In this document: positions 51,921-60,426 of the stretch, piece by piece
Numbering within the stretch: position 1 is the first letter of the stretch
Layout: every line of letters begins with the position of its first letter
NCBI GenBank assembly: GCA_017470605.1
Contig: JAFUYH010000019.1
Location: 27,668-91,667, forward strand
DNA: 64,000 nt
Reading direction: 5' to 3'
From: Treponema sp.
Lineage (GTDB): Bacteria; Spirochaetota; Spirochaetia; Treponematales; Treponemataceae
Position numbers and translations under genes: made by a program
Notes under the pieces: generated by a model
The model's database searches: none
What the model was told of the DNA's origin: nothing
Seen by the model: only the letters and a program-made list of their open reading frames with translations

Positions 51921-52517
51921 ATGCCTAAAAACAGTTACGAAAAACCTGATTATTGGTCTCAAAAAGCGTTTTCGGAAGGGTATCCGGCGCGGTCGGTTTA
52001 TAAACTTAAGGAAATTGATGAAAAATTCGGAATGATAAAGAAAAATTATACCGTTCTGGATTTAGGGGCTGCCCCTGGCAGCTGGACCACTTTCCTGCTG
52101 CGCAAAATGGAAGGAAGCGGAAAAGTCGTTTCCTGCGACCTGAATCCTCTTTCAAAATCTGTTAAAGGCGATAATCTTCTTTTTATACAGGGCGATTTGA
52201 ATGCTCCAGAAATCCGTTCTCAAATTAAGGAAGCCGGCCCTTATGACCTTGTTGTCTGCGATGCGGCTCCCAAAACAACAGGCAACCGTATTGTAGATAC
52301 GGCCAGCAGTGAACAGCTTGTAGAGATGGCTATCTGGTATGCCCAGACAATGCTGCGTCAGGGCGGAAATTTTACCGTGAAAATCTTTCAGAACGGCGAC
52401 CAGCAGAGGCTTTTAAAGATGATGAGGGAAGTTTTTACTTCTGCAAAAGGTTTTAAGCCTGAAGCCTGTCGTGCTGAATCCTTTGAAACTTATCTGGTGG
52501 GGATAAACAAAAAATGA
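51921..52517 (+). CDS. rlmE: 23S rRNA (uridine-2'-O-)-methyltransferase
   Basis: 198 residues with the FtsJ/RrmJ pattern: Lys in YPARSVYKL, SAM motif LDLGAAPGSW (47-56), Asp in VVCDAAPKTTGN, Lys in FTVKIFQ, Glu in ESFETYLVG, giving the K-D-K-E tetrad. Methylates U2552 (E. coli numbering) of 23S rRNA. The next gene overlaps by 4 bases. Confidence 0.94.
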   Translation: MPKNSYEKPDYWSQKAFSEGYPARSVYKLKEIDEKFGMIKKNYTVLDLGAAPGSWTTFLLRKMEGSGKVVSCDLNPLSKSVKGDNLLFIQGDLNAPEIRSQIKEAGPYDLVVCDAAPKTTGNRIVDTASSEQLVEMAIWYAQTMLRQGGNFTVKIFQNGDQQRLLKMMREVFTSAKGFKPEACRAESFETYLVGINKK

Positions 52518-53569
52518 AAAAGGTATTTTCAAGCGAAAAAATACATAGTATAATATACTCGATAGAAATGTTTTTCAGTAGCAAAAGTATAAAAATTGCA
52601 GCACTCTCTTTCTTCGGTTTTTCTGCCGGAATTTTTGTGACCTGTGCTGTAGTCCTTACAAACAATCAGCTTAGTGCCCGCCGTGCTGTGGGTGGTTTTG
52701 AAACAAGTGTTGCTCCTGAATATGATGAAAACCTTTCTGCCCTTATTTCTGATCAGACAGAAAATCCTGCTGCCCTTGCAGAGACCCCGGAAATCCCTTC
52801 AATTACAGAAACTGCAAAAAATGATGATTCTGTAATCACTTATCAGACCTACCGCGTTAAATCTGGTGATATGATTGGTTTTATTGCAGATGCCTTTGAC
52901 GTTACTCAGGATACAATTATAAGCGTGAACAATATCAAGCAGTCTCGCCTTATTCAGCCTGGTCAGTATCTAAAAATCCCTTCTATGCCGGGAATTGTTT
53001 ATACAGTAAAGAAAGACGGTGAAACTCCGGAAACAATTGCCGCAAAATATGAAGTTAATTCTGAAAAATGTGCCCTTGTAAATATGCTGGAACCTGGAAG
53101 TGAACTTTCGGCAGGAACTTCACTTTTTATCCCGGATGCAGAACTTGACTGGGCAACTCGTCAGGAAATTAACGGAGACCTCTTCCACAAGCCTCTTCGT
53201 GCCCGCTACTGGCTTTCTTCTCCTTACGGCTGGCGCGATTCACCTTTCTCTACTGGTAAACGTACTTTCCACAGTGGTGTTGATATGGCTATTGGTGCAG
53301 GAACTCCAATTTATGCCGCTTTGGACGGTAAGGTTGTTGCCGCAGGCTTTAACGCAACTTACGGAAACTATGTAATCATTGAACATCATTCCGGTTATCG
53401 CTCTCTTTATGGCCACATGAGCAAGATTGCCTGCAAAAAAGGAAACTTTGTTTATACTTCTACTGTAATAGGTTATGTCGGTTCAACCGGTATGAGTACA
53501 GGTCCTCATCTTCATTTCACTGTTTATAAAAACGGTAAAACAATTAATCCGATGACAGTTCTTAATTAG
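52514..53569 (+). CDS. LysM / M23 peptidase
   Basis: 351 residues. An N-terminal membrane anchor (about 28-52), a linker, two LysM-like regions (about 110-160 and 165-205; YRVKSGDMIGFIADAFDV) and a C-terminal M23 domain (about 235-350) with HSGVDMA, YGHMSKI and HLHF zinc ligands. It should cut peptidoglycan cross-links in the periplasm. Coupled to rlmE by an ATGA overlap. Confidence 0.92.
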   Translation: MKKVFSSEKIHSIIYSIEMFFSSKSIKIAALSFFGFSAGIFVTCAVVLTNNQLSARRAVGGFETSVAPEYDENLSALISDQTENPAALAETPEIPSITETAKNDDSVITYQTYRVKSGDMIGFIADAFDVTQDTIISVNNIKQSRLIQPGQYLKIPSMPGIVYTVKKDGETPETIAAKYEVNSEKCALVNMLEPGSELSAGTSLFIPDAELDWATRQEINGDLFHKPLRARYWLSSPYGWRDSPFSTGKRTFHSGVDMAIGAGTPIYAALDGKVVAAGFNATYGNYVIIEHHSGYRSLYGHMSKIACKKGNFVYTSTVIGYVGSTGMSTGPHLHFTVYKNGKTINPMTVLN

Positions 53570-53570
53570 G

Positions 53571-53637
53571 GTGCATCCCTGCCGGCCGCTTTGCGTCCGT
53601 CAGGGTCGGCTGCTCCATAGCCTTGCACTTTTTTAAC
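53571..53637 (+). terminator. Structured terminator after M23 gene
   Basis: A long imperfect hairpin closed by GTGCA / TGCAC with an internal CCCTG / CAGGG stem, followed by six T. Rich in CCGGCCGC-like bases, so it may be another intergenic repeat. Confidence 0.6.
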
Positions 53638-53675
53638 AAATCCTTACATATATTCCCCATATCCGCAAAATCCGC

Positions 53676-53681
53676 TATAAT
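53676..53681 (+). promoter_or_regulatory. -10 element for leaderless purB mRNA
   Basis: TATAAT ending 6 bases before the ATG at 53688; no ribosome site, since the leader bases are ATCCGC/GCGGAT hairpin-like. Confidence 0.58.
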
Positions 53682-53687
53682 GCGGAT

Positions 53688-55109
53688 ATGGAAACACGAA
53701 ACATTTTTGAAAACCTTTCTTGTATCGATCACAGATACTCTTTGTCGGAAGCCGATGCTTTTGCCGGCCTTTCTAAGTATATTTCAGAAGAAGCTTCTAT
53801 CCGTTCTTGCGCTAAATGTGAAGCCGCTCTTGTAAAGGCTCACCTTAAGCTCCGAGGTCAGCTTACAGATGCAGTTGCTGCAGAACTTGATAAAGTTGCA
53901 GAAAATATTGACCCTCAGGAAGTTTATACAGAAGAAGAGAAAACAAAGCACAATATCCGTGCCCTTGTAAACGTAATGAAGACTAAGGTTGATTCTGAAA
54001 TCGGGCCTCTCATTCACCTTGGTGCAACATCTGTTGATATTCTTGATACAGCCCTTTCATGCCGTATGCGCGACGTTACTCAGAATGTTGTGCTTCCAGA
54101 ACTTAAAAAACTTGAAAATTATCTTTGCGACATTGCTGAACGCGAATGTGCTACTCCACAGGTTGGCCGTACACACGGACAGCATGCAGTTCCTATCACT
54201 TTTGGCTGGTCTATCGCAGAATTCGTAAGCCGCCTTGGAAAATCAATCCTCCGCATTGAAGAACTGAGCAAGCAGTTGGTTGGAAAATTGGCAGGCCCTG
54301 TTGGTTCATATAACGGACCAAGTATGATTGTAAAAGACCCGGAAGAACTGGAACGCACTTATGTAGGCTTCCTTGGACTCCAGCCATCTGAATATTCAAA
54401 TCAGCTTGTAGAACCTGAATATGTTTTGCGCCTTTTGCTTGAGATGAACGTTGCCTTTGGTATTATCGCAAACCTTGCAGATGATTTGCGCAACTTGCAG
54501 AGAAGCGAAATTGGTGAAGTGTTCGAATACTTTGCTGCAACTCAGGTTGGTTCTTCTACAATGCCTCAGAAGAGAAACCCATGGAACAGCGAGCACGTAA
54601 AATCACTTTGGAAGGCAATGTGTCCACGCGTAATCACCTTCTATATGGATCAGATTTCTGAACATCAGCGCGACCTTACAAACTCTGCAAGCCAGCGCTT
54701 TATTGCAGATTATGTTTCCGGCTTTACAATGGCAGTTGCCCGCATGAACAGCGTGGTTAAGGGACTGCAGGCAGATAAGGAAGGCATGGCACGTAACCTG
54801 GAAAATGCCGGTGGAAAAGTAAAGGGTGGCGTTCTGGCCGAACCTGCTTACATTCTTCTTGGCGAAGCTGGCTACAACGACGGTCACGAAATCATCCGCA
54901 AGATTACTCTTGAAGCAGAACAGAGCGGAAAGACTTTCTTTGAAGTTCTCAAAACTCACGAAAAGGAATACAAGGACATTACAGCCCAGCTTGAAAAACT
55001 CGGCGTAGAAAATCCTGCACAGTTTTTTGAACACCCAAGTAACTACTGTGGATTAGCTGCTGTTAAGTCTAAGAGACTGGCACAGAAGTATAGAGAGTTG
55101 ATGAAGTAA
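53688..55109 (+). CDS. purB: Adenylosuccinate lyase
   Basis: 473 residues with the fumarase/ASL superfamily signature GSSTMPQKRNP (about 283-293), TSVDILDT and GRTHGQHAVP motifs. Cleaves adenylosuccinate and SAICAR in purine synthesis. Cytoplasmic tetramer. Followed by intergenic repeat copy 2. Confidence 0.95.
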   Translation: METRNIFENLSCIDHRYSLSEADAFAGLSKYISEEASIRSCAKCEAALVKAHLKLRGQLTDAVAAELDKVAENIDPQEVYTEEEKTKHNIRALVNVMKTKVDSEIGPLIHLGATSVDILDTALSCRMRDVTQNVVLPELKKLENYLCDIAERECATPQVGRTHGQHAVPITFGWSIAEFVSRLGKSILRIEELSKQLVGKLAGPVGSYNGPSMIVKDPEELERTYVGFLGLQPSEYSNQLVEPEYVLRLLLEMNVAFGIIANLADDLRNLQRSEIGEVFEYFAATQVGSSTMPQKRNPWNSEHVKSLWKAMCPRVITFYMDQISEHQRDLTNSASQRFIADYVSGFTMAVARMNSVVKGLQADKEGMARNLENAGGKVKGGVLAEPAYILLGEAGYNDGHEIIRKITLEAEQSGKTFFEVLKTHEKEYKDITAQLEKLGVENPAQFFEHPSNYCGLAAVKSKRLAQKYRELMK

Positions 55110-55217
55110 GGGGGAGGGGAAAGCCTTCCCCTCGCTTCAGCCCGCCTTGCGGTCTTCCGCTACCCCTTCTAACGGGGATAACAAGCAGAGCTTGTTTACG
55201 CCCCGTAACGCCCCAGG
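55110..55217. repeat. G/C-rich intergenic repeat, copy 2
   Basis: Same order of blocks as 50495-50592: GGGGAAAGCCTTCCCC, CTTCAGCCCGC-CT-TGCGGTCTTCC, ACGGGG, CCCCGTAACGCCCC. It carries an extra hairpin AACAAGC-AGA-GCTTGTT between the last two blocks. Confidence 0.7.
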
Positions 55218-55225
55218 AGGTCATC

Positions 55226-56023
55226 ATGACAAACATTGGATTTATAGGAATGGGAAACATGGCCCTGGCAATTGCCGGTGGTTTTATAAAATCTGGAAAG
55301 GTGAAGACAGAAAATCTTTTTGCCTATGCACCGAATCAGGAAAAACTGCGGGCAAATGCAGAACGCCTTGGCTTTAATGCAGAATCTTCTCTTGCCGGCA
55401 TGATAAAAAAATGCGACACAGTGATTCTTGCCTGCAAGCCTTATCAGATTAAAGATATTTTTTCCGACAAGGCTGTGCTTGATGCTGTAAAAGGAAAGGC
55501 TCTTATTTCTGTGGCAGCCGGTTGGGTTTTGTCTACTTTTCAGGAAATGTTTGGAGAACAGGTTCGCGTTCAGTGCATCATGCCTAATACTCCGTCTCTT
55601 GTTGGTGAAGGTGTAATGCTTTTTGAAAAGGCAAATACTCTTACTACCGAAGAAGAATCCCAGGCTCGTGAACTTTTTGAGGCTCTGGGAATTGTAGAGG
55701 AACTTCCTACAAATCTGATGGGAATTGGAGGAGCAATCAGCGGATGCGGCCCTGCTTTTATGGATCTGATTATGGAAGCCTACGCTGATTCTGCTGTAAA
55801 ATACGGCATTGCCCGCCAAACTGCCTATCGTCTTGTTGCCCAGACTATGCTGGGAAGTGCAAAACTGCAGCAGGTTACAGGAGACCATCCGGGAGTCCTG
55901 AAAGATGCAGTCTGCTCTCCAGGCGGAACAACAATCCGTGGTGTGGACGCTCTGGAAAAACAGGGGCTTCGCGCCGCCTGCCTTTCCAGCATTGATGCCA
56001 TTATGGATTTTAAACGCAGTTAA
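55226..56023 (+). CDS. proC: Pyrroline-5-carboxylate reductase
   Basis: 265 residues; AGGAGG before the ATG. NAD(P) Rossmann motif IGFIGMGNMALAIAGGF, and the C-terminal dimer/active-site signature (SPGGTTIRGVDALEKQGLR, about 231-249). Last step of proline synthesis. Confidence 0.95.
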   Translation: MTNIGFIGMGNMALAIAGGFIKSGKVKTENLFAYAPNQEKLRANAERLGFNAESSLAGMIKKCDTVILACKPYQIKDIFSDKAVLDAVKGKALISVAAGWVLSTFQEMFGEQVRVQCIMPNTPSLVGEGVMLFEKANTLTTEEESQARELFEALGIVEELPTNLMGIGGAISGCGPAFMDLIMEAYADSAVKYGIARQTAYRLVAQTMLGSAKLQQVTGDHPGVLKDAVCSPGGTTIRGVDALEKQGLRAACLSSIDAIMDFKRS

Positions 56024-56047
56024 TTTGCAGCATTTAAAGGGTTGTGC

Positions 56048-56743
56048 CTAGAATCTCCAGGAAACACCTATAGAAGGGATAAATTTAAAGGCTCCTGAAA
56101 CATCAACAGAACTTGAAGAAGTTGTTGTCGTAGTATTGCCTAATATAGTTGTCTTTGTTTCATTTTCCTTTTTTACACTTGAAGGGAAGTTGTAGCCCAT
56201 AGTTACGGAAGCAAAAATAGAAAATCTGTTTGCTAAAGGAGCCCAGATAAGTGTAGCATTTCCTCCTGCAATAAAGGCTGCATATCCCCAGTTATTTTTT
56301 GTAGAGATTTTTGAAGAAGCAACTGTATCTGTTGAAGAACTGTCCTGAAAAGATACAATATCCATGCCTGCAATACCATAAATTCCAAGAACCAGACTCT
56401 TTGAATGAATTGGAGCCCATCCAAGTCCTAAAAGAAAATCCATATTAAAACCTGAAATGTTTTCGCCATCAAGACCTGTTATGTCACTTGTTGTAACATT
56501 AAAATCTGCCATTGCTCTGGCAGAAAGTCCGTTTTTGGAATTTACACCAGTGTAAGAGAAATCAATACCAGTCTGAAGCGGCATATTGATTTCAGTATCA
56601 TCAGGAAGACCATCTTCTGTAACTGTAAGGCTTGTTCCGGTTGGAATTCTCCATCCGAATCCAAGGTAGTTGTTCCATCCGCTGCCTGCAAAAGCCACAG
56701 CAGAAAGTAAAAGTGCTGTCAAAAGACCAAGAATCTTTTTCAT
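56048..56743 (-). CDS. Outer-membrane beta-barrel protein, small
   Basis: 231 residues if started at ATG 56743, which has GGAG about 6 bases upstream (ATGs at 56746 and 56755 are also in frame). Signal peptide (KKILGLLTALLLSAVAFAG), then short amphipathic strands and a terminal Trp-Arg-Phe (VSWRF), as in Treponema OmpW/OmpA-like eight-to-ten-strand barrels. Function unknown. Confidence 0.72.
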   Translation of the reverse strand: MKKILGLLTALLLSAVAFAGSGWNNYLGFGWRIPTGTSLTVTEDGLPDDTEINMPLQTGIDFSYTGVNSKNGLSARAMADFNVTTSDITGLDGENISGFNMDFLLGLGWAPIHSKSLVLGIYGIAGMDIVSFQDSSSTDTVASSKISTKNNWGYAAFIAGGNATLIWAPLANRFSIFASVTMGYNFPSSVKKENETKTTILGNTTTTTSSSSVDVSGAFKFIPSIGVSWRF

Positions 56744-56833
56744 CATTTTCTCCATAAGAATTAATTTACATAACTTTATATAATTCTACTGTATATATCA
56801 AGTCCTGAAAATTCATGGTGCTTTCTAAGCCAT

Positions 56834-58369
56834 TCAGAGGCTTTCTATAAATCTGTCAAATGCGGCGCGTCCTGCTTCATCACGTTTGTAAACGCCTGCG
56901 TCTTCCAGAACCTTGCTGAATACAATGCCGGTTTCTTCTTTTAGAATTGCATCTGCATTTTCCTTGCAGAAATCCGGGTGGCGGGCAAGAACTTCTTCTG
57001 CCCAGTCTGCGTGCTTGCTCAGAACTTCGTCTGCGCGCAGGTCTGCACCGCGGCACATGGCCTCGCCCAAATCTGCCAGTTCTTTTTTCAAGCGGCTTGG
57101 TAAAACTGCAAGACCCATTACTTCAATCAGACCTATATTTTCCTTTTTTATGTGGTGAAGGTTTGCGTGAGGGTGGAAGACTCCCAGAGGGTGTTCTTCT
57201 GTTGTAATGTTATTGCGCAGAACTAAATCCAGTTCGTAAAGGTCTCCGCGTCTGCGGGCAATCGGGGTGATTGTGTTGTGAACTTCGCCGTCATCAGTTT
57301 TTGCAAAAATAAAGGCTTCCTCATCTGTGTAGGCACGCCACTTTTTCAGAATGTAATCTGCTGCTTCAATCAGCTCATCTACACTAGGGCTGTCCAGACG
57401 GATTACGCTCATAGGCCATTTTACAATTCCAGCCTGAACGTGAGGGAAGTAAACTGAACCGTCGCTTGTTCCCACAAGGTTTATGTCTTTTTCTACAGGT
57501 GCCTTTTCCATTGGGAAGGTGTAGCGGCCGCCCTGAAAGTGGTTGTGGGTAAGAATTGAACCGCCTACAATTGGAATATCAGCATTGCTTCCCAGAGTAT
57601 AATGTGGGAATAGTGTGACAAAATCCAGAAGACGCTTAAAGGTCTGTCGTTCAATTTTCATTGGCTCGTGTTTTGCGTCAAAAACAATGCAGTGCTCGTT
57701 GTAGTAAACATAAGGAGAATATTGAAGGTACCACTGTTCTCCAGCAAGGCTTAGCGGAATAATTCTGTGATTCTGGCGGGCGGCGTGGTTCATGCGGCCT
57801 GCATAACCTTCATTTTCGCGGCACAAAAGGCAGGCCGGGTAGCTGCTCTGCTTTGCATTGCGGGCTGCTGCGATTGCCTTAGGGTCTTTTTCCGGTTTTG
57901 AAAGGTTGATTGTAATATCAAGTTCGCCGTATTCTGTGCCGGTCTTCCATTTAAGGTCTTTGCATACGCGGTAACGGCGGATATAGTCTGTATCACAGCT
58001 GAATTTGTAGTACCAGTCTGTTGCGGCCTTTGCGCCGTCTTCATCATAAATACTGCGGAATTTGCTTATGACTGTGCTTGGCGGTGGAACTAAAAGTCCC
58101 ATAATCTTTGTGTCAAAAAGATCCCGGCTTACAATGCCTGTATCTTCAAAAATACCGTTCGCAGCGGCATAATCAAGCATTTGAGCAAGAATGTTTTCAA
58201 GTTCGCCTGTTTTTATGCAGGGCAGTTCTCCAGCCTGCGGCGTTTCAAATCCATCCAGATGAAAAAGTTCCAGCAGTTTGTTCTGGGTGTAGATAATGTC
58301 ATCTTTTGTGATAAGTCCGTTGCTCAGTGCGTAAGAAGTAAGAGCTTTGATGTTTTCGTAGATGGTCAT
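56834..58369 (-). CDS. galT: UDP-glucose--hexose-1-phosphate uridylyltransferase (class II)
   Basis: ATG at 58369 chosen since GGAGG lies 6 bases upstream; 511 residues. Class II GalT pattern: YPACLLCRENEGYAG, THNHFQGG (HxHxQ-like active site, about 287-294), and VFHPHANLHHIKKEN. Interconverts UDP-glucose and galactose-1-phosphate with UDP-galactose and glucose-1-phosphate. A perfect palindrome lies just upstream. Confidence 0.94.
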   Translation of the reverse strand: MTIYENIKALTSYALSNGLITKDDIIYTQNKLLELFHLDGFETPQAGELPCIKTGELENILAQMLDYAAANGIFEDTGIVSRDLFDTKIMGLLVPPPSTVISKFRSIYDEDGAKAATDWYYKFSCDTDYIRRYRVCKDLKWKTGTEYGELDITINLSKPEKDPKAIAAARNAKQSSYPACLLCRENEGYAGRMNHAARQNHRIIPLSLAGEQWYLQYSPYVYYNEHCIVFDAKHEPMKIERQTFKRLLDFVTLFPHYTLGSNADIPIVGGSILTHNHFQGGRYTFPMEKAPVEKDINLVGTSDGSVYFPHVQAGIVKWPMSVIRLDSPSVDELIEAADYILKKWRAYTDEEAFIFAKTDDGEVHNTITPIARRRGDLYELDLVLRNNITTEEHPLGVFHPHANLHHIKKENIGLIEVMGLAVLPSRLKKELADLGEAMCRGADLRADEVLSKHADWAEEVLARHPDFCKENADAILKEETGIVFSKVLEDAGVYKRDEAGRAAFDRFIESL

Positions 58370-58383
58370 GATAGCCTCCATAT

Positions 58384-58400
58384 TGATAGTAACACTATCA
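58384..58400. promoter_or_regulatory. Palindromic operator candidate upstream of galT
   Basis: TGATAGT-AAC-ACTATCA, a perfect 7-3-7 palindrome 15 bases from the galT start. It resembles the TetR operator in length and TGATA ends but differs at the core. Confidence 0.5.
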
Positions 58401-58446
58401 TATACCAGAAACAGGATTATGTCACGTGAATTTTTATTCTGAGGAC

Positions 58447-59373
58447 TTATTTCGTACGCTCAATGCTTGAAAGTTCAAACGGAGTCTGCTGGTAAACGTA
58501 GTAGTTCAGCCAGTTTGAATAAAAGAGGTGAGCGGTACTGCGCCAGTAGTTCAGCGGGGCCCGGCAGATATTGTTTGTAGGAAAGTAGTTCTTTGGAAGA
58601 GGAACATTCATTCCCTTGTCTGTATCGCGGAAATATTCTCCAGAAAGAGTTTCCGTATCATATTCCAGGTGCCCCGTCATAAAAATTTCGCGGTTATCTT
58701 TTGATTTTACGATTGTAACTCCCGCTTCTGCACTTTCTGCCAGAATAGTAAGCTGTTTGCAGGCAAGAATATCTTCTTTGTGAAGGGTTGTATGGCGGGA
58801 CTGAGGAATAGGGAAGTTGTCATCAAATCCCCTTAAAAGAGGGTCTCCTTCCGTAGTGCGGTAATTCATGAAAATACCGGACATTTTTCTTTCTAGCGGA
58901 TATTTTTTTATTCCATAATGATGATAAAGACCAGCAAAACTACCCCAGCACAGATAAAGGGTAGAAAAAACATTTTCCTTTGCGTAATCCATAATATCGC
59001 AAAGTTCGCTCCAGTAGTCCACGCTTTCAAAGGCAAGCTGCTCAACAGGAGCCCCGGTAACAAGCATTCCGTCAAATTTCTGATTAAAAAGTTCGTTGGA
59101 AGGAATATAGAATTTTTCCAGATATGCTTCATCAGTATTTTTACTTGTGTGATTTTCCATGCGGACAAGTGAAATTTCAATCTGCAATGGAGTATTTCCC
59201 AAAAGACGCAGAAGCTGAGTTTCTGTAGTCTCTTTTGTAGGCATAAGATTCACAATTGCAATCTTAAGAGGACGAATATCCTGAGTGGCAGCACGTTTGT
59301 CTGTCATCACAAAGATATTTTCTTTTTCAAGAGTAGAAACAGCTGGCAAATCAGAATTCACTTTAATCGGCAT
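58447..59373 (-). CDS. metA: Homoserine O-acyltransferase, acetyl-CoA type predicted
   Basis: 308 residues with MetA triad: Cys142 in LYLCWGSFAG, His235 and Glu237 in GHLEYD. Glu111 in TGAPVE occupies the position where E. coli has Gly; published work ties Glu at 111 to acetyl-CoA and Gly to succinyl-CoA use, so this is probably an acetyltransferase (MetAA). First committed step of methionine synthesis. Divergent from the hydrolase gene with only 46 bases between them. Confidence 0.93.
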   Translation of the reverse strand: MPIKVNSDLPAVSTLEKENIFVMTDKRAATQDIRPLKIAIVNLMPTKETTETQLLRLLGNTPLQIEISLVRMENHTSKNTDEAYLEKFYIPSNELFNQKFDGMLVTGAPVEQLAFESVDYWSELCDIMDYAKENVFSTLYLCWGSFAGLYHHYGIKKYPLERKMSGIFMNYRTTEGDPLLRGFDDNFPIPQSRHTTLHKEDILACKQLTILAESAEAGVTIVKSKDNREIFMTGHLEYDTETLSGEYFRDTDKGMNVPLPKNYFPTNNICRAPLNYWRSTAHLFYSNWLNYYVYQQTPFELSSIERTK

Positions 59374-59406
59374 GGGTATAATGTAGTATAAATTTCAGAT
59401 TTGCGC

Positions 59407-59412
59407 TATACT
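59407..59412 (+). promoter_or_regulatory. -10 element for leaderless hydrolase mRNA
   Basis: TATACT, 7 bases before the ATG at 59420; no ribosome site. Confidence 0.5.
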
Positions 59413-59419
59413 TTTTTGC

Positions 59420-60424
59420 ATGGCAATTCAGAATGACAGAAAAAATGCAATAAAGAAACTGAAACTGCTCACTTTCGGATCAAAATCAAACGTAGATACT
59501 TTCCGTGCAAAACTTGATGATGCTTTTAAGACGGTTTTTCTTCCGAACGGAGTTGAGCGCACAGAATATCGCTATGGAACTGTAGACTGTGATGTTCTTT
59601 CTCCTGAAATATATTCTTCAAACAGAGTAATGCTTTATATTCACGGAGGCTCTTTTGCAGGCGGTTCACGTGCAGCTTACAGAGCATTCTGTTCTTCTCT
59701 TGCAACAAAATGTTTCTGCAGGGTTGTAATTCCAGAATTCCGTCTGGCACCCGCTTCTCCTTATCCGGCTGCCAATGAAGATATTCAGACTGTTTTTAAA
59801 GCCCTTTTTACGGAAGAGCAGGTTGCCTGTTCTTTAAGTGCAGAAAAAGGTTCAAAGGCTCAGCTCCCGGAAATCATAATTGCCGCAGACTCTTCTGCCG
59901 CTTCCATTGCCTGTTCCCTCATTTTCAATTTAAAAGACCGTTTCCGTGCCTGTATCAGCAAGGTTATTCTCCTTTCTCCATGGCTTAACCTTTCTTCGTC
60001 TTCTCACCTTATCAGTACAAAAAAAATTGCAGATGAAGTTATGAGCGGTGATGTTTTGCGCAAAAGTGCCGGAATTTATACTTATGAATCTAATACAGAA
60101 AGTCCTTTTGTTTCTCCTCTTCTTGCAGATGAAGAAATGCTAAAGAATTTTCCGCCTGTTTTTATTCAGATGGGGGCTAAAGAAATCCTTCTGGATGATG
60201 CAAAGGCATTTTGTGATAAACTGATTGCCGCCGGAAATTCATGTCTGCTGGATGTCTGGCCAGACATGATGTTTATGTTTCAGATGGCAGACGAATACCT
60301 GCATGAATCTCATCTTGCAGTTGATAAAATAGGAAGAATAGTTACCGGGGACTTTTCAGGACAGGAAGCCATTCAGATTGAAAACAAACCTCGTCTTGAA
60401 CACAGTTTGCGTTCGGAGGCGTAA
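59420..60424 (+). CDS. Alpha/beta hydrolase (HSL-like) with degenerate active site
   Basis: 334 residues. Oxyanion motif HGGSFAGGS (about 75-83) and the EFRLAPASPYPAANED stretch place it in the hormone-sensitive-lipase family. The nucleophile elbow reads AADSSAAS (Ser158) rather than GDSAGG, and where the catalytic His is expected (WPDMMFMFQ) there is Phe285. It may be inactive or altered in function. The U32 gene starts 2 bases after its stop. Confidence 0.82.
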   Translation: MAIQNDRKNAIKKLKLLTFGSKSNVDTFRAKLDDAFKTVFLPNGVERTEYRYGTVDCDVLSPEIYSSNRVMLYIHGGSFAGGSRAAYRAFCSSLATKCFCRVVIPEFRLAPASPYPAANEDIQTVFKALFTEEQVACSLSAEKGSKAQLPEIIIAADSSAASIACSLIFNLKDRFRACISKVILLSPWLNLSSSSHLISTKKIADEVMSGDVLRKSAGIYTYESNTESPFVSPLLADEEMLKNFPPVFIQMGAKEILLDDAKAFCDKLIAAGNSCLLDVWPDMMFMFQMADEYLHESHLAVDKIGRIVTGDFSGQEAIQIENKPRLEHSLRSEA

Positions 60425-60426
60425 GT

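Noticed and set aside
55196..55888. Leftward 230-codon frame opposite proC
   Set aside because: Antisense shadow; no initiation signals.
59374..59419. SAM riboswitch upstream of metA
   Set aside because: The divergent gap is only 46 bases, too short for any known SAM riboswitch.
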